Shown: positions 1 to 7,472 of the stretch, piece after piece
Numbering within the stretch: position 1 is the stretch's first letter
Layout: every line of letters starts with the position of its first letter
The notes under the pieces: model-generated
Told to the model about the DNA's origin: nothing
The model's database searches: none
What the model saw: the letters and a program-made list of their open reading frames with translations, nothing else
Position numbers and translations under genes: made by a program
DNA from: Roseivirga seohaensis
GTDB taxonomy: Bacteria > Bacteroidota > Bacteroidia > Cytophagales > Cyclobacteriaceae
NCBI RefSeq assembly: GCF_001592945.1
Contig: NZ_LRPB01000006.1
Span: 186,001-250,000 of the forward strand
Direction of reading: 5' to 3'
Length of the DNA: 64,000 nucleotides

Positions 1-81
1 TACCGACATATTCATCAGCAATCCGTAAGGATACAGACATCCGTATTTAATACAGAACAAGACAAACAACCTAATGACTGA
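1..81 (+). CDS. C-terminal end of an unidentified upstream gene (partial)
   Basis: Only one forward frame is open from the window edge. It runs 26 codons to a TGA at 79-81 and ends in QPND. It overlaps the next ATG by eight bases (ATGACTGA), which suggests translational coupling with the prephenate dehydratase-like gene. No domain can be recognised in so short a piece. In related genomes the neighbour is often an aminotransferase or prephenate dehydrogenase, but nothing here proves that. Confidence 0.4.
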   Translation, partial: YRHIHQQSVRIQTSVFNTEQDKQPND

Positions 82-616
82 ACTAGGACTACTCGGCCCT
101 GAAAACACTTATCATGATATGGCTAGGCAAAAGTTTTTGCCCAATATGAACCATATGCTTTTCACCTCTTTTGATGAAATTTTTAAAGCGCTCAAAGAAA
201 AGCGAATTAAAAAAGCATTGATCGCCATCAAAAACAACACCTCCGGCTTAGTTGGAGATAATTTAGAGCGAATCAAAAACTCTGGCCATCGTATTCTGGA
301 GCAATTTGAGCTTCCGATTCATCTTTGCTTGGGAAGTTTTAAGGCAACCAATATTGAGGGAATAAAGAAGATTTATTCTCACCCAATGGCAATCAAAGAG
401 ACCCAAAAATTCTTTATCAAATACAGCCATATCACTTTCATTTCAAGTACTAGCACGGTAAGTGCCATTCATGAATTGAAGAATAACCGTGAAAAAAACG
501 CAGGGGTAATTGCCAGCAAAGATGCGATAGAAGCCAATGATCTTATATTGTTATCAGAAAACATTGAAGACCATTCAACCAACAGCACTACTTTCGCTTT
601 GGTAGAGAATGCTTAA
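74..616 (+). CDS. Prephenate dehydratase-like protein, catalytic domain only, diverged
   Basis: The 180-residue product follows the order of prephenate dehydratase motifs: GPENTY (8-13), AIKNNTSG (51-58), SHPM (102-105), STST (125-128), VIAS (145-148) and NSTTF (170-174). The family converts prephenate to phenylpyruvate in phenylalanine synthesis. Two features are unusual. There is no C-terminal ACT domain, which normally senses phenylalanine. Several positions conserved in E. coli PheA also differ: the Glu of the PIEN motif is Lys53, the Gln of SHPQ is Met105, and the Arg of the TRF motif is Thr173. The catalytic-type Thr172 and Asn54 remain. It may be a slow or altered dehydratase or a non-catalytic partner. 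Its position before the DAHP synthase operon supports a role in aromatic biosynthesis. Confidence 0.75.
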   Translation: MTELGLLGPENTYHDMARQKFLPNMNHMLFTSFDEIFKALKEKRIKKALIAIKNNTSGLVGDNLERIKNSGHRILEQFELPIHLCLGSFKATNIEGIKKIYSHPMAIKETQKFFIKYSHITFISSTSTVSAIHELKNNREKNAGVIASKDAIEANDLILLSENIEDHSTNSTTFALVENA

Positions 617-670
617 AAAATAATTTCATTTTATATTTTTCTTTAAAGAAGAGATACCTAAGTTTATCGC

Positions 671-748
671 ATGTTAGCAGCAAGGACATCATTTTATTAC
701 TTTTTTTACTTTAGAACCCACTCGGGATCGAGCCTGCGCTATCATTAA
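671..748 (+). CDS. Phe/Tyr-rich leader peptide of an aromatic-biosynthesis attenuator
   Basis: A 25-codon frame from ATG 671 to TAA 746-748 encodes a short peptide with the run FYYFFYF at codons 8-14 (692-712). Seven consecutive Phe and Tyr codons in so short a frame, directly upstream of a terminator and of the first shikimate-pathway gene, are the hallmark of leader peptides such as E. coli pheL. Ribosome stalling here would report shortage of charged Phe or Tyr tRNA. There is no strong Shine-Dalgarno sequence, as is usual in Bacteroidota. The composition and position make chance unlikely. Confidence 0.85.
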   Translation: MLAARTSFYYFFYFRTHSGSSLRYH

Positions 749-772
749 ATGAAATTGTAAAAATATTTTATT

Positions 773-804
773 AGCCCGGTTCGAAAGAGTCGGGCTTTTT
801 TTTT
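773..804 (+). terminator. Intrinsic terminator of the aromatic attenuator
   Basis: A 6-bp GC-rich stem, AGCCCG (773-778) with CGGGCT (791-796), is followed by a run of T (797-804). It sits only 14 bases before the DAHP synthase start, so it would block the operon unless it is bypassed. UCGGG at 722-726, inside the leader reading frame, can pair with CCCGG at 775-779 and remove the 5' arm of the stem, giving a plausible antiterminator. CUCG/CGAG (721-732) can form a competing local hairpin. Confidence 0.85.
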
Positions 805-818
805 GACCAAACGTAATT

Positions 819-1913
819 ATGAACATCATCGACATTAAAGATTGGGGGCTAGGATTATCAGAGCATGTGCTTATTGCCGGCCCTTGCAGCGCAGAAAGTC
901 CGCAGCAAATCGAAACCATTGCCAAAGGTTTAAAAGGAAGCCCTGTTGAGTTATTTAGGGCGGGGGTATGGAAACCCAGAACTAGACCGGGCTCTTTTGA
1001 GGGCGTTGGTGCTGAAGCATTAGAATGGCTACAAATTGCCAAAGACATTCTGAATGTGCCCGTTACCGTAGAAGTAGCGAAAACAGAACATGTAGAAGCA
1101 GCACTAAAAGCTGGTGTAGACGTGCTTTGGATTGGCGCTAGAACCACGGTAAACCCATTTTCGGTACAAGAAATTTGCGAAGCCTTAAAAGGCACCAACA
1201 TTCCTGTAATGGTAAAAAACCCGATCAATCCAGACCTTCAACTTTGGTTAGGTGCTTTTGAAAGGCTTAATAAAGTAGGCATTAAAAAAGTAGCTGGTAT
1301 TCATAGAGGTTTTTCAGATCCTTACGAAAAAAGATACCGCAACAAGCCTGAGTGGTCTTTACCCATTCACTTAAAACGCATGATTCCTGGCATTTCTGTG
1401 ATTTGTGACCCAAGCCATATTGCTGGCGCACGCGAAATCATTGGAGCCGTGAGTCAAAGGGCCATTAACTTTGGCTTGGATGGTTTAATGATTGAAACCC
1501 ATCACGACCCAGACAAGGCTTGGAGCGATGCCAAACAACAGATTACCCCAGACACGCTCAAGATCATTTACGAAAGCCTAATTTTCAGAGAAAATGTAGA
1601 TGAACATCCAGAAATGCTCAATGAACTGGAGCAGTTCAGACAAAAAATTGATTTACTAGATGCCCAATTACTAGAACTTTTTGCCGAAAGGTTCAAAGTA
1701 ATAGAGCAAGTAGGCGACTATAAGCGTGAACATAATTTGGCCGTTTACCAGCCCAGCCGTTGGGAAGAAGTAATGGAAAGCAGAATTCAGGATGGCTTGC
1801 GTAAAAACATGACGGAGAAGTTTATGAAAAGCCTTTTATTTGCTATTCACGAGGAATCAGTGAAAAAGCAAGAAGCACAACTGAAAGAAACCCGTCCATT
1901 AACAAAAGCATGA
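819..1913 (+). CDS. aroF: Bifunctional DAHP synthase (type I-beta) / chorismate mutase
   Basis: The 364-residue enzyme catalyses the first step of the shikimate pathway (phosphoenolpyruvate plus erythrose 4-phosphate to DAHP) and also converts chorismate to prephenate. The DAHP synthase part (about 1-260) shows LIAGPCSAES (18-27), KPRTRPGSF (52-60) and CDPSHIAG near 193-200. The C-terminal part (about 268-355) is an AroQ-type helical chorismate mutase, with LEQFRQKIDLLDAQLLELF and a later YKREHNLAVYQPSR. The same order is known from characterised Prevotella enzymes, where prephenate inhibits the synthase through the mutase domain. It lies directly behind the Phe/Tyr attenuator and overlaps aroB by four bases (ATGA). 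Confidence 0.95.
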   Translation: MNIIDIKDWGLGLSEHVLIAGPCSAESPQQIETIAKGLKGSPVELFRAGVWKPRTRPGSFEGVGAEALEWLQIAKDILNVPVTVEVAKTEHVEAALKAGVDVLWIGARTTVNPFSVQEICEALKGTNIPVMVKNPINPDLQLWLGAFERLNKVGIKKVAGIHRGFSDPYEKRYRNKPEWSLPIHLKRMIPGISVICDPSHIAGAREIIGAVSQRAINFGLDGLMIETHHDPDKAWSDAKQQITPDTLKIIYESLIFRENVDEHPEMLNELEQFRQKIDLLDAQLLELFAERFKVIEQVGDYKREHNLAVYQPSRWEEVMESRIQDGLRKNMTEKFMKSLLFAIHEESVKKQEAQLKETRPLTKA

Positions 1914-2944
1914 GCCACATTGTAATTGACCACATAGAAACCAGCCTTAAGGCGGTATTAAAGGAAACTGACTTTACGCAACTAGCGGTTTTAGTCGATG
2001 AGAATACGCATGTGCATTGTTATCCTTTGATACAAGCCTTTCTGCCTGAGCATTTGCTCATACAAATTACTTCGGGCGAAGTACACAAAACCCTTCGCAC
2101 TTGCGAACACATTTGGGAGCAATTCACCACAAACAATTTTGACAGAAAAGCATTGCTGATCAATTTGGGTGGTGGTGTAATTGGCGATATGGGTGGTTTC
2201 TGTGCGGTGACTTACAAACGTGGAATTCGATTTATCAACATCCCCACTACCCTATTGGCCGCTGTAGATGCCAATGTAGGCGGAAAGTTAGGAATCGACT
2301 TTATGGGTTTTAAAAACCATTTGGGCTTTTTTCAAGAGCCAGAAAGTGTTTTGATCGACCCGGTGTTTCTAAAAACCTTAGCGCCAAGAGAACTCAGGTC
2401 GGGTTTTGCAGAAGTAATTAAACACGGGCTAATAGCCGATGCTGATTATTTTAAGCAAACCACTGCCCATGGTTTGGATATTGAAAACTGGGAAGCCGTG
2501 ATTGCGCATTCCGTAGAAATAAAAACAGCTGTGGTAAAAGCCGACCCAAAAGAAGCTGGACTCAGAAAGATTTTAAACTTTGGCCACACGATAGGTCACG
2601 CCATTGAAAGCTTCTATTTAAATACCGACAAAAAGCTTTTACACGGAGAAGCAATTGCTGCTGGAATGATCTGTGAAGCCTACTTGTCAAAAAAACTACT
2701 GGGTTTTTCGGAAGAAAATCTATTGCAAATTTCTCGCACCATTCTCGAAATTTATCCTGAAATTAACATCGCTAAAGAGGACTTTTCGGGCATAGTAAAA
2801 CTCATGTACCAAGACAAAAAGAATCTTAACAACCTCCTCAACCATTCCCTTCTGATGAACATCGGAAAGGCTACTTACGATATCGCTGTAGACGAAAAAG
2901 ACGTCATTGATGCATTGTTCTATTTCATTAAACTGAAGCAATAA
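1910..2944 (+). CDS. aroB: 3-dehydroquinate synthase
   Basis: The 344-residue cytoplasmic enzyme cyclises DAHP to 3-dehydroquinate, the second shikimate step, using NAD and a divalent metal. Visible signatures are GGGVIGD (87-93), IPTTLLAAVDANVGGK (111-126), the metal-binding LNFGHTIGHAIES near 222-234 and HGEAIAAGM near 245. Length and motif order are normal. The start overlaps the preceding stop (ATGA), so translation is probably coupled and the gene falls under the same attenuator. Confidence 0.96.
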   Translation: MSHIVIDHIETSLKAVLKETDFTQLAVLVDENTHVHCYPLIQAFLPEHLLIQITSGEVHKTLRTCEHIWEQFTTNNFDRKALLINLGGGVIGDMGGFCAVTYKRGIRFINIPTTLLAAVDANVGGKLGIDFMGFKNHLGFFQEPESVLIDPVFLKTLAPRELRSGFAEVIKHGLIADADYFKQTTAHGLDIENWEAVIAHSVEIKTAVVKADPKEAGLRKILNFGHTIGHAIESFYLNTDKKLLHGEAIAAGMICEAYLSKKLLGFSEENLLQISRTILEIYPEINIAKEDFSGIVKLMYQDKKNLNNLLNHSLLMNIGKATYDIAVDEKDVIDALFYFIKLKQ

Positions 2945-2946
2945 CC

Positions 2947-4161
2947 TTGGACACTATTCACCTTAAACACTCACCCCAACTTAGAGAAGTAGAAATTCCA
3001 CTTCCTGCTTCTAAAAGTGAGAGCAATAGGGCCTTAATCATTAATGCACTTTCGGGCAATATTTCTGAAATCCAAAACTTATCAGAGGCCAGAGATACGC
3101 AGACGATGATTCGGTTATTGGCAAGCAAAGAAGAAACACTCGATGTTTTAGATGCTGGAACCACCATGCGATTTCTCACTGCCTTTTCTGTTTTGGGTGA
3201 AAGCTCAAGAATACTTACAGGCACAGAAAGAATGCAGCAGCGTCCGATAAAGATTTTAGCAGATGCACTCAAAAGCATTGGGGCCAAGGTGAAGTTTTTA
3301 AAAGAAGAAGGCTTTCCTCCACTCAAGGTAAAACCGATCAAAGAACAGAAATCCAATCGGATTAAGATGAAGGGCGATGTAAGCAGTCAATTTATATCGG
3401 CTGTATTAATGATTGCCCCATGTTTGCCACAAGGGCTTAGCTTAGAATTAAAAGGGAAAATCGGTTCTCGCCCTTATATCCAAATGACTTTGGACATGAT
3501 GAAGCTTTTTGGAATTCATTCCAACTGGACCAACCAAACCATTGAAATTAAGCCACAACAATACAAAGATTATCCATATGTAGTAGAATCCGATTGGTCG
3601 GGTGCAAGCTATTGGTATAGCTTTGTGGCCTTGGCCGATGAAGCCAAAATCAAATTGAAAGGACTCAGGCAAAAATCGCTTCAGGGCGACATTGCCATTG
3701 TGCATATGATGAACCAACTGGGTGTAATGAGTACTTTCGAAGCCGATGGTGTAGTGCTTCAGAAAATTCCTCATTCTAATGAAGTGAATTTTGACTTCAG
3801 CGATTGCCCAGATTTAGCCCAAACCATAGCCGTTGTGTGTGCGGCAAAGAAAATACAATGCACCATGACGGGCTTAGAAAGCTTGGTCATCAAAGAAACC
3901 AACCGAGTAAAAGCCCTAAAAAAGGAATTGAAAAAATTTAAGGTCAAGCTAAAAGAAGTAGCACCAGAGGTATTTGAGCTTCGGTCGAAATTCGAATTGA
4001 GTGATGAGCCGATCGAGATTGAAACCTATGACGACCATAGGATGGCCATGGCCTTTGCTCCCCTGTGTACTTTACAAGATATCATCATCAAAGCCCCCAG
4101 CGTAGTCAACAAATCATACCCTGGTTTTTGGAAAGACATTGAATTGGCAACAGGTCGGTGA
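2947..4161 (+). CDS. aroA: 3-phosphoshikimate 1-carboxyvinyltransferase (EPSP synthase)
   Basis: The 404-residue enzyme transfers enolpyruvyl from PEP to shikimate 3-phosphate. Substrate motifs are PASKSESNRAL (20-30, with Lys23), GTTMRFLTA (71-79), QRPIKIL, DVSSQFISA and DDHRMAMAF. The predicted start is TTG, two bases after the aroB stop, with no nearby in-frame ATG. The position equal to E. coli Pro101 is Phe76, and Asn94 is replaced by Asp69. Changes at Pro101 are known to lower glyphosate binding, so natural tolerance is possible but untested. Last gene of the attenuator-controlled operon. Confidence 0.95.
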   Translation: MDTIHLKHSPQLREVEIPLPASKSESNRALIINALSGNISEIQNLSEARDTQTMIRLLASKEETLDVLDAGTTMRFLTAFSVLGESSRILTGTERMQQRPIKILADALKSIGAKVKFLKEEGFPPLKVKPIKEQKSNRIKMKGDVSSQFISAVLMIAPCLPQGLSLELKGKIGSRPYIQMTLDMMKLFGIHSNWTNQTIEIKPQQYKDYPYVVESDWSGASYWYSFVALADEAKIKLKGLRQKSLQGDIAIVHMMNQLGVMSTFEADGVVLQKIPHSNEVNFDFSDCPDLAQTIAVVCAAKKIQCTMTGLESLVIKETNRVKALKKELKKFKVKLKEVAPEVFELRSKFELSDEPIEIETYDDHRMAMAFAPLCTLQDIIIKAPSVVNKSYPGFWKDIELATGR

Positions 4162-4242
4162 CAATGTCATTCAAATTACTTTTGATCAATTGAACTAACT
4201 GACTTTCAAGACGGTTGGTCATACTATATTTCAGCGTTTACC

Positions 4243-5994
4243 ATGGCAAAGAAGAAAAAGCTCGACAACATCACAATAGGTGAGGTTTTTAAAAGAATCA
4301 TTTGGCCCAAAAGAGGGCTTTTACTTTTTGGACTGGTCTTAATTCTACTGAGAAGTGCGGCCAGTTTAGTGCTTCCTAAAGCCACTCAATACCTTATTGA
4401 CGATGTTGTGGTGAACAAAGACATGGAAATGCTAAAAACCGTTATCCTTATTACCATAGCGGCCATTATCACCCAAGCCATTACTTCCTTCGCCCTTACA
4501 CGTATCCTCAGCGTTCAAGCGCAAAAACTCATTGCTGAATTGCGTGTTCAAGTACAAAAGAAAATTTTATCACTCCCCCTAAATTTCTTCGATAGCACCA
4601 AGTCAGGAGCATTAGTTTCAAGAATTATGACGGATGTAGAAGGCGTAAGAAATTTGGTAGGTACAGGCTTTGTTCAACTGATTGGCGGAACAATTACCGC
4701 TGTAGCCGTACTCGTATTGTTAATCAACATGAACGCTAAACTCACCGCATTTGTAGTCGTTCCGGTTATTATTTTCGGTTTAATCGCCATGAAGGCCTTT
4801 GCCTATTTAAGACCAATTTTCAGAAAGAGAGGTCAACTCAATGCGGAAGTTACTGGCCGACTAACGGAAACCTTAAGCGGAGTTCGCGTAATCAAAGGCT
4901 TTGGTGCCGAATTACAAGAAACCGAAAGCTTTGAAGGCGGTGTGAGATCGCTATATGAAAACGTAAAACAAACACTTACCGCCACTGCCGTGGTCACAAG
5001 TTCAGCCACCTTCCTTTTGGCGGGTGTGGCGAGCACTGGTATTCTCGGTATTGGTGGTTATTATATTATTGAAGGAATCATGACTACTGGTGAGCTTTTC
5101 GCTTTTATTGGTTTGCTCGCTTTACTCATTGCCCCAATCGTTCAAATGTCGAACATTGGTAGTCAGATTACAGAGGCATTTGCTGGATTGGATCGTACTG
5201 AAGAAATTATATTGATGAAGGCGGAAGACGATGATGAAAATCGAACCGTCAAGCTTAAAGAAACAGACGCCAATATAAAATTCGAAAATGTTTCATTCGC
5301 CTATGAAAAAGATGTAGACGTTTTGAAAAACATCAGTTTCGATGCACCTTCAGGTAGCGTTACCGCCTTGGTGGGAACTTCTGGTTCAGGTAAATCTACG
5401 ATTGCAGGTTTGGCCGCTTCATTCCTTAACCCACGTGAAGGAAAAATCACCATTGATGGCATCGACCTTTCTACCATTTTATTGAAAAGTTATAGAAGGA
5501 AATTAGGTGTGGTACTTCAAGATGACTTCCTTTTTGAAGGAACCATCCGCGAAAACATTCTTTTCCCAAGACCAGATTCTTCTGAGGAAGATTTACAGAA
5601 CGCAGTGAAAGCAGCCTATGTAAATGAATTTACCGATCGCTTTGAAAAAGGTTTGGAAACCGTAATTGGTGAAAGAGGTGTGAAACTTTCTGGTGGTCAA
5701 CGACAGAGAATTGCCATTGCCCGAGCAGTTTTAGCCGACCCAAAAATCCTTATTCTTGACGAAGCCACTTCTAACCTAGATACCGAAAGTGAATCATTCA
5801 TTCAGGAAAGTTTATCGAGCTTAATGAAGGGCAGAACCACTTTTGTAATTGCTCACCGCTTAAGTACCATTCGCAAAGCCGATCAAATTTTAGTAATAGA
5901 AAATGGTGAAATTGCTGAAAGAGGTACACACGATGATTTGATTGCGAAAGAAGGAAGGTATTTCCAATTGTACACTTATCAGGCAAGAATTTAA
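4243..5994 (+). CDS. ABC exporter, fused membrane and ATPase domains (MsbA/LmrA type)
   Basis: The 583-residue half-transporter has an N-terminal exporter-type membrane domain (hydrophobic segments between about 20 and 310) and a C-terminal ATPase. Walker A GTSGSGKST is near 377-385, the signature LSGGQRQR near 482-489, Walker B ILILDEATS near 502, and the H-loop AHRLST follows. It should work as a homodimer in the inner membrane, exporting a lipid or drug-like substrate. The sequence does not reveal which one, and the neighbours do not help. It stands alone, 81 bases after aroA. Confidence 0.9.
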   Translation: MAKKKKLDNITIGEVFKRIIWPKRGLLLFGLVLILLRSAASLVLPKATQYLIDDVVVNKDMEMLKTVILITIAAIITQAITSFALTRILSVQAQKLIAELRVQVQKKILSLPLNFFDSTKSGALVSRIMTDVEGVRNLVGTGFVQLIGGTITAVAVLVLLINMNAKLTAFVVVPVIIFGLIAMKAFAYLRPIFRKRGQLNAEVTGRLTETLSGVRVIKGFGAELQETESFEGGVRSLYENVKQTLTATAVVTSSATFLLAGVASTGILGIGGYYIIEGIMTTGELFAFIGLLALLIAPIVQMSNIGSQITEAFAGLDRTEEIILMKAEDDDENRTVKLKETDANIKFENVSFAYEKDVDVLKNISFDAPSGSVTALVGTSGSGKSTIAGLAASFLNPREGKITIDGIDLSTILLKSYRRKLGVVLQDDFLFEGTIRENILFPRPDSSEEDLQNAVKAAYVNEFTDRFEKGLETVIGERGVKLSGGQRQRIAIARAVLADPKILILDEATSNLDTESESFIQESLSSLMKGRTTFVIAHRLSTIRKADQILVIENGEIAERGTHDDLIAKEGRYFQLYTYQARI

Positions 5995-6143
5995 AGCCAA
6001 CGGTATTACATTATTCTGAACCCCACTTCCCTTCTGGCAGCGCCACGTTTAGCCAATTCTCGGGCTTAAAAAAGTTTTATGTAAATATGTTGAATATTTC
6101 ATATTAATACTTCATCTTTAAGTCCGTTTCACCTAAACGTTTT

Positions 6144-6653
6144 ATGAAAACTGTCACTAATTTAGTGCTCGTGCTATGCACGAGCCTAGTGGCTTTTCTC
6201 GGTACACCTCGTGCCGAAAAAGTTACTGGACCTTACACTAGTCCAATGCTCGAACAGATCGAGGGTACGGTTGATTTCTATCGTTCAGATACCACACTAC
6301 ATACTTCAGACACTACGGAAAAGGATAACAAAAAAGAGTATCATATTTATTTTGAGAATCGTTCGCGTGAAAAAATTGAAGTCGCCATTCGGTACAAAGA
6401 ATACAATGGTGACTGGGTGACCTCGGGCTTCGAAGTTTTAGACCCAAAAGAAAAGAAGTTAATGGGTAATTCTGACGAACAAACTTACTTCTACTATGCT
6501 GCTACACAGCATAAATCAAAAAAGAAGGTGTGGCAGGGAGATCATAAATTTGCTTTAAAAGATGGCTCTAGAAAGAAGCTTGGTTTTAAGCGACAAAACA
6601 TTTGGGAGTGTTACAATTCAGATGCGTGCAACGAGATTGCCGTATTTAAGTAA
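6144..6653 (+). CDS. Small secreted protein, DUF1036-like
   Basis: The 169-residue product begins with a clear signal peptide (hydrophobic LVLVLCTSLVAFLG, cleavage probably after PRA near residue 24). The mature part contains IYFENRSREKIEVAIRYKEYN and WVTSGFEVLDPKE, resembling DUF1036 proteins, whose core describes an 'ordinary tissue' pattern of N-x-(S/T) and A-x-x-Y plus W-x-(T/S)-x-G-(W/F). Lysine-rich, with two cysteines near the end (ECYNSDAC) that could form a disulfide outside the cytoplasm. Function unknown. No operon partner: the ABC gene ends 149 bases upstream and the next gene converges. Confidence 0.6.
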   Translation: MKTVTNLVLVLCTSLVAFLGTPRAEKVTGPYTSPMLEQIEGTVDFYRSDTTLHTSDTTEKDNKKEYHIYFENRSREKIEVAIRYKEYNGDWVTSGFEVLDPKEKKLMGNSDEQTYFYYAATQHKSKKKVWQGDHKFALKDGSRKKLGFKRQNIWECYNSDACNEIAVFK

Positions 6654-6661
6654 CCTTGTAT

Positions 6662-6684
6662 GAGGAAGCTGCTGGGGCTTCCTC
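6662..6684. terminator. Hairpin between convergent genes
   Basis: An 8-bp perfect stem, GAGGAAGC (6662-6669) with GCTTCCTC (6677-6684), has a 7-base loop. It sits in the 34-base gap between convergent genes and overlaps neither. A TC-rich tail follows on the plus strand. It probably ends transcription from the left, and perhaps from both sides. Confidence 0.65.
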
Positions 6685-6687
6685 TCT

Positions 6688-7467
6688 TTATTTCAGGTTT
6701 GCGAAATAAGAAGGGGCTTGCATTAGTCTACTTCCGTACCAACTGAACATTTCGCCATCTACAAGCTGAACATCACAATTGGGCAAAACTGCCTTTAATT
6801 CGCTGATGTGCTTTTCTTTAAAAGGGTAAGGTTCCGAAGAAAGAAGAATAGCTTCTGGCGTTAATTCTTGAATAGCCTCTAGCGTAAGTTCTGGATAACG
6901 TGTTTCTGAAAGCACATTTTCAAAGCCAGCGAAATCCATCATTTCATCAATAAAGGTTGCTCTGCCTGCTGCCATATAAGGCTTCTTCCAAATAAGATAC
7001 AGTGTCTTTCTTCTCGACTTATAGGGAAGCGAAGCAAAACCTTCCTTCACTTTTTCAACAATAGAGATGGATTTAGCCCTTTCGTCCACCAAATTACCAA
7101 TGGCCAAAATCATATCGAAAGCTTGATCCAATCCAGTGATATCACTCATCCAAACAGGGTATTTCTTGGCCAGTTCCTCTATGCCTTCAATGTAGTTTTC
7201 TTCTTTATTTCCAATGATTAGATCAGGTTTGAGTTCATCAATTACATCGAACTTAAACTGCTTGGTGCCACCCACAAAGATTTTGGATTGATGCCATTGG
7301 CTTGGGTGAATACAAAACTTGGTGACCCCAACAACGCGGTCACCAAGTCCTAAATCATATAATAACTCTGTTTGGGAAGGTACTAAAGAAATAATGCGCT
7401 GAGGCAAGCTAGGCACTTCTACCTTTCGTCCCATTTGATCCAACACGATTCTTATACCCCCTTCCAA
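6688..7467 (-). CDS. BtuF-like ABC substrate-binding protein (cobalamin/iron-chelate type)
   Basis: The 259-residue protein has the helical-backbone metal receptor fold motif set: PQRIISLVPSQTELLYDLGLGDRVVGVTKFC near 23-53, then KPDLIIGNKEEN and LTPEAILLSSEPYPF. Relatives deliver vitamin B12 or chelated metal to BtuCD-type importers. No signal peptide or lipobox is seen, which is common for this Bacteroidota subgroup and leaves its true location and ligand uncertain. It follows the M42 peptidase on the same strand with a 5-base gap. Confidence 0.75.
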   Translation of the reverse strand: MEGGIRIVLDQMGRKVEVPSLPQRIISLVPSQTELLYDLGLGDRVVGVTKFCIHPSQWHQSKIFVGGTKQFKFDVIDELKPDLIIGNKEENYIEGIEELAKKYPVWMSDITGLDQAFDMILAIGNLVDERAKSISIVEKVKEGFASLPYKSRRKTLYLIWKKPYMAAGRATFIDEMMDFAGFENVLSETRYPELTLEAIQELTPEAILLSSEPYPFKEKHISELKAVLPNCDVQLVDGEMFSWYGSRLMQAPSYFANLK

Positions 7468-7472
7468 ACTAA

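Noticed and set aside
659-666. TAAGTTTA as a promoter for the leader peptide
   Set aside because: It lies only a few bases before the ATG and has no TTTG at the right spacing; transcription more likely comes from upstream genes.
689-1228. A long open frame on the minus strand over the attenuator and DAHP synthase start
   Set aside because: It is antisense to a strongly conserved gene, has no family similarity and would include the attenuator hairpins.
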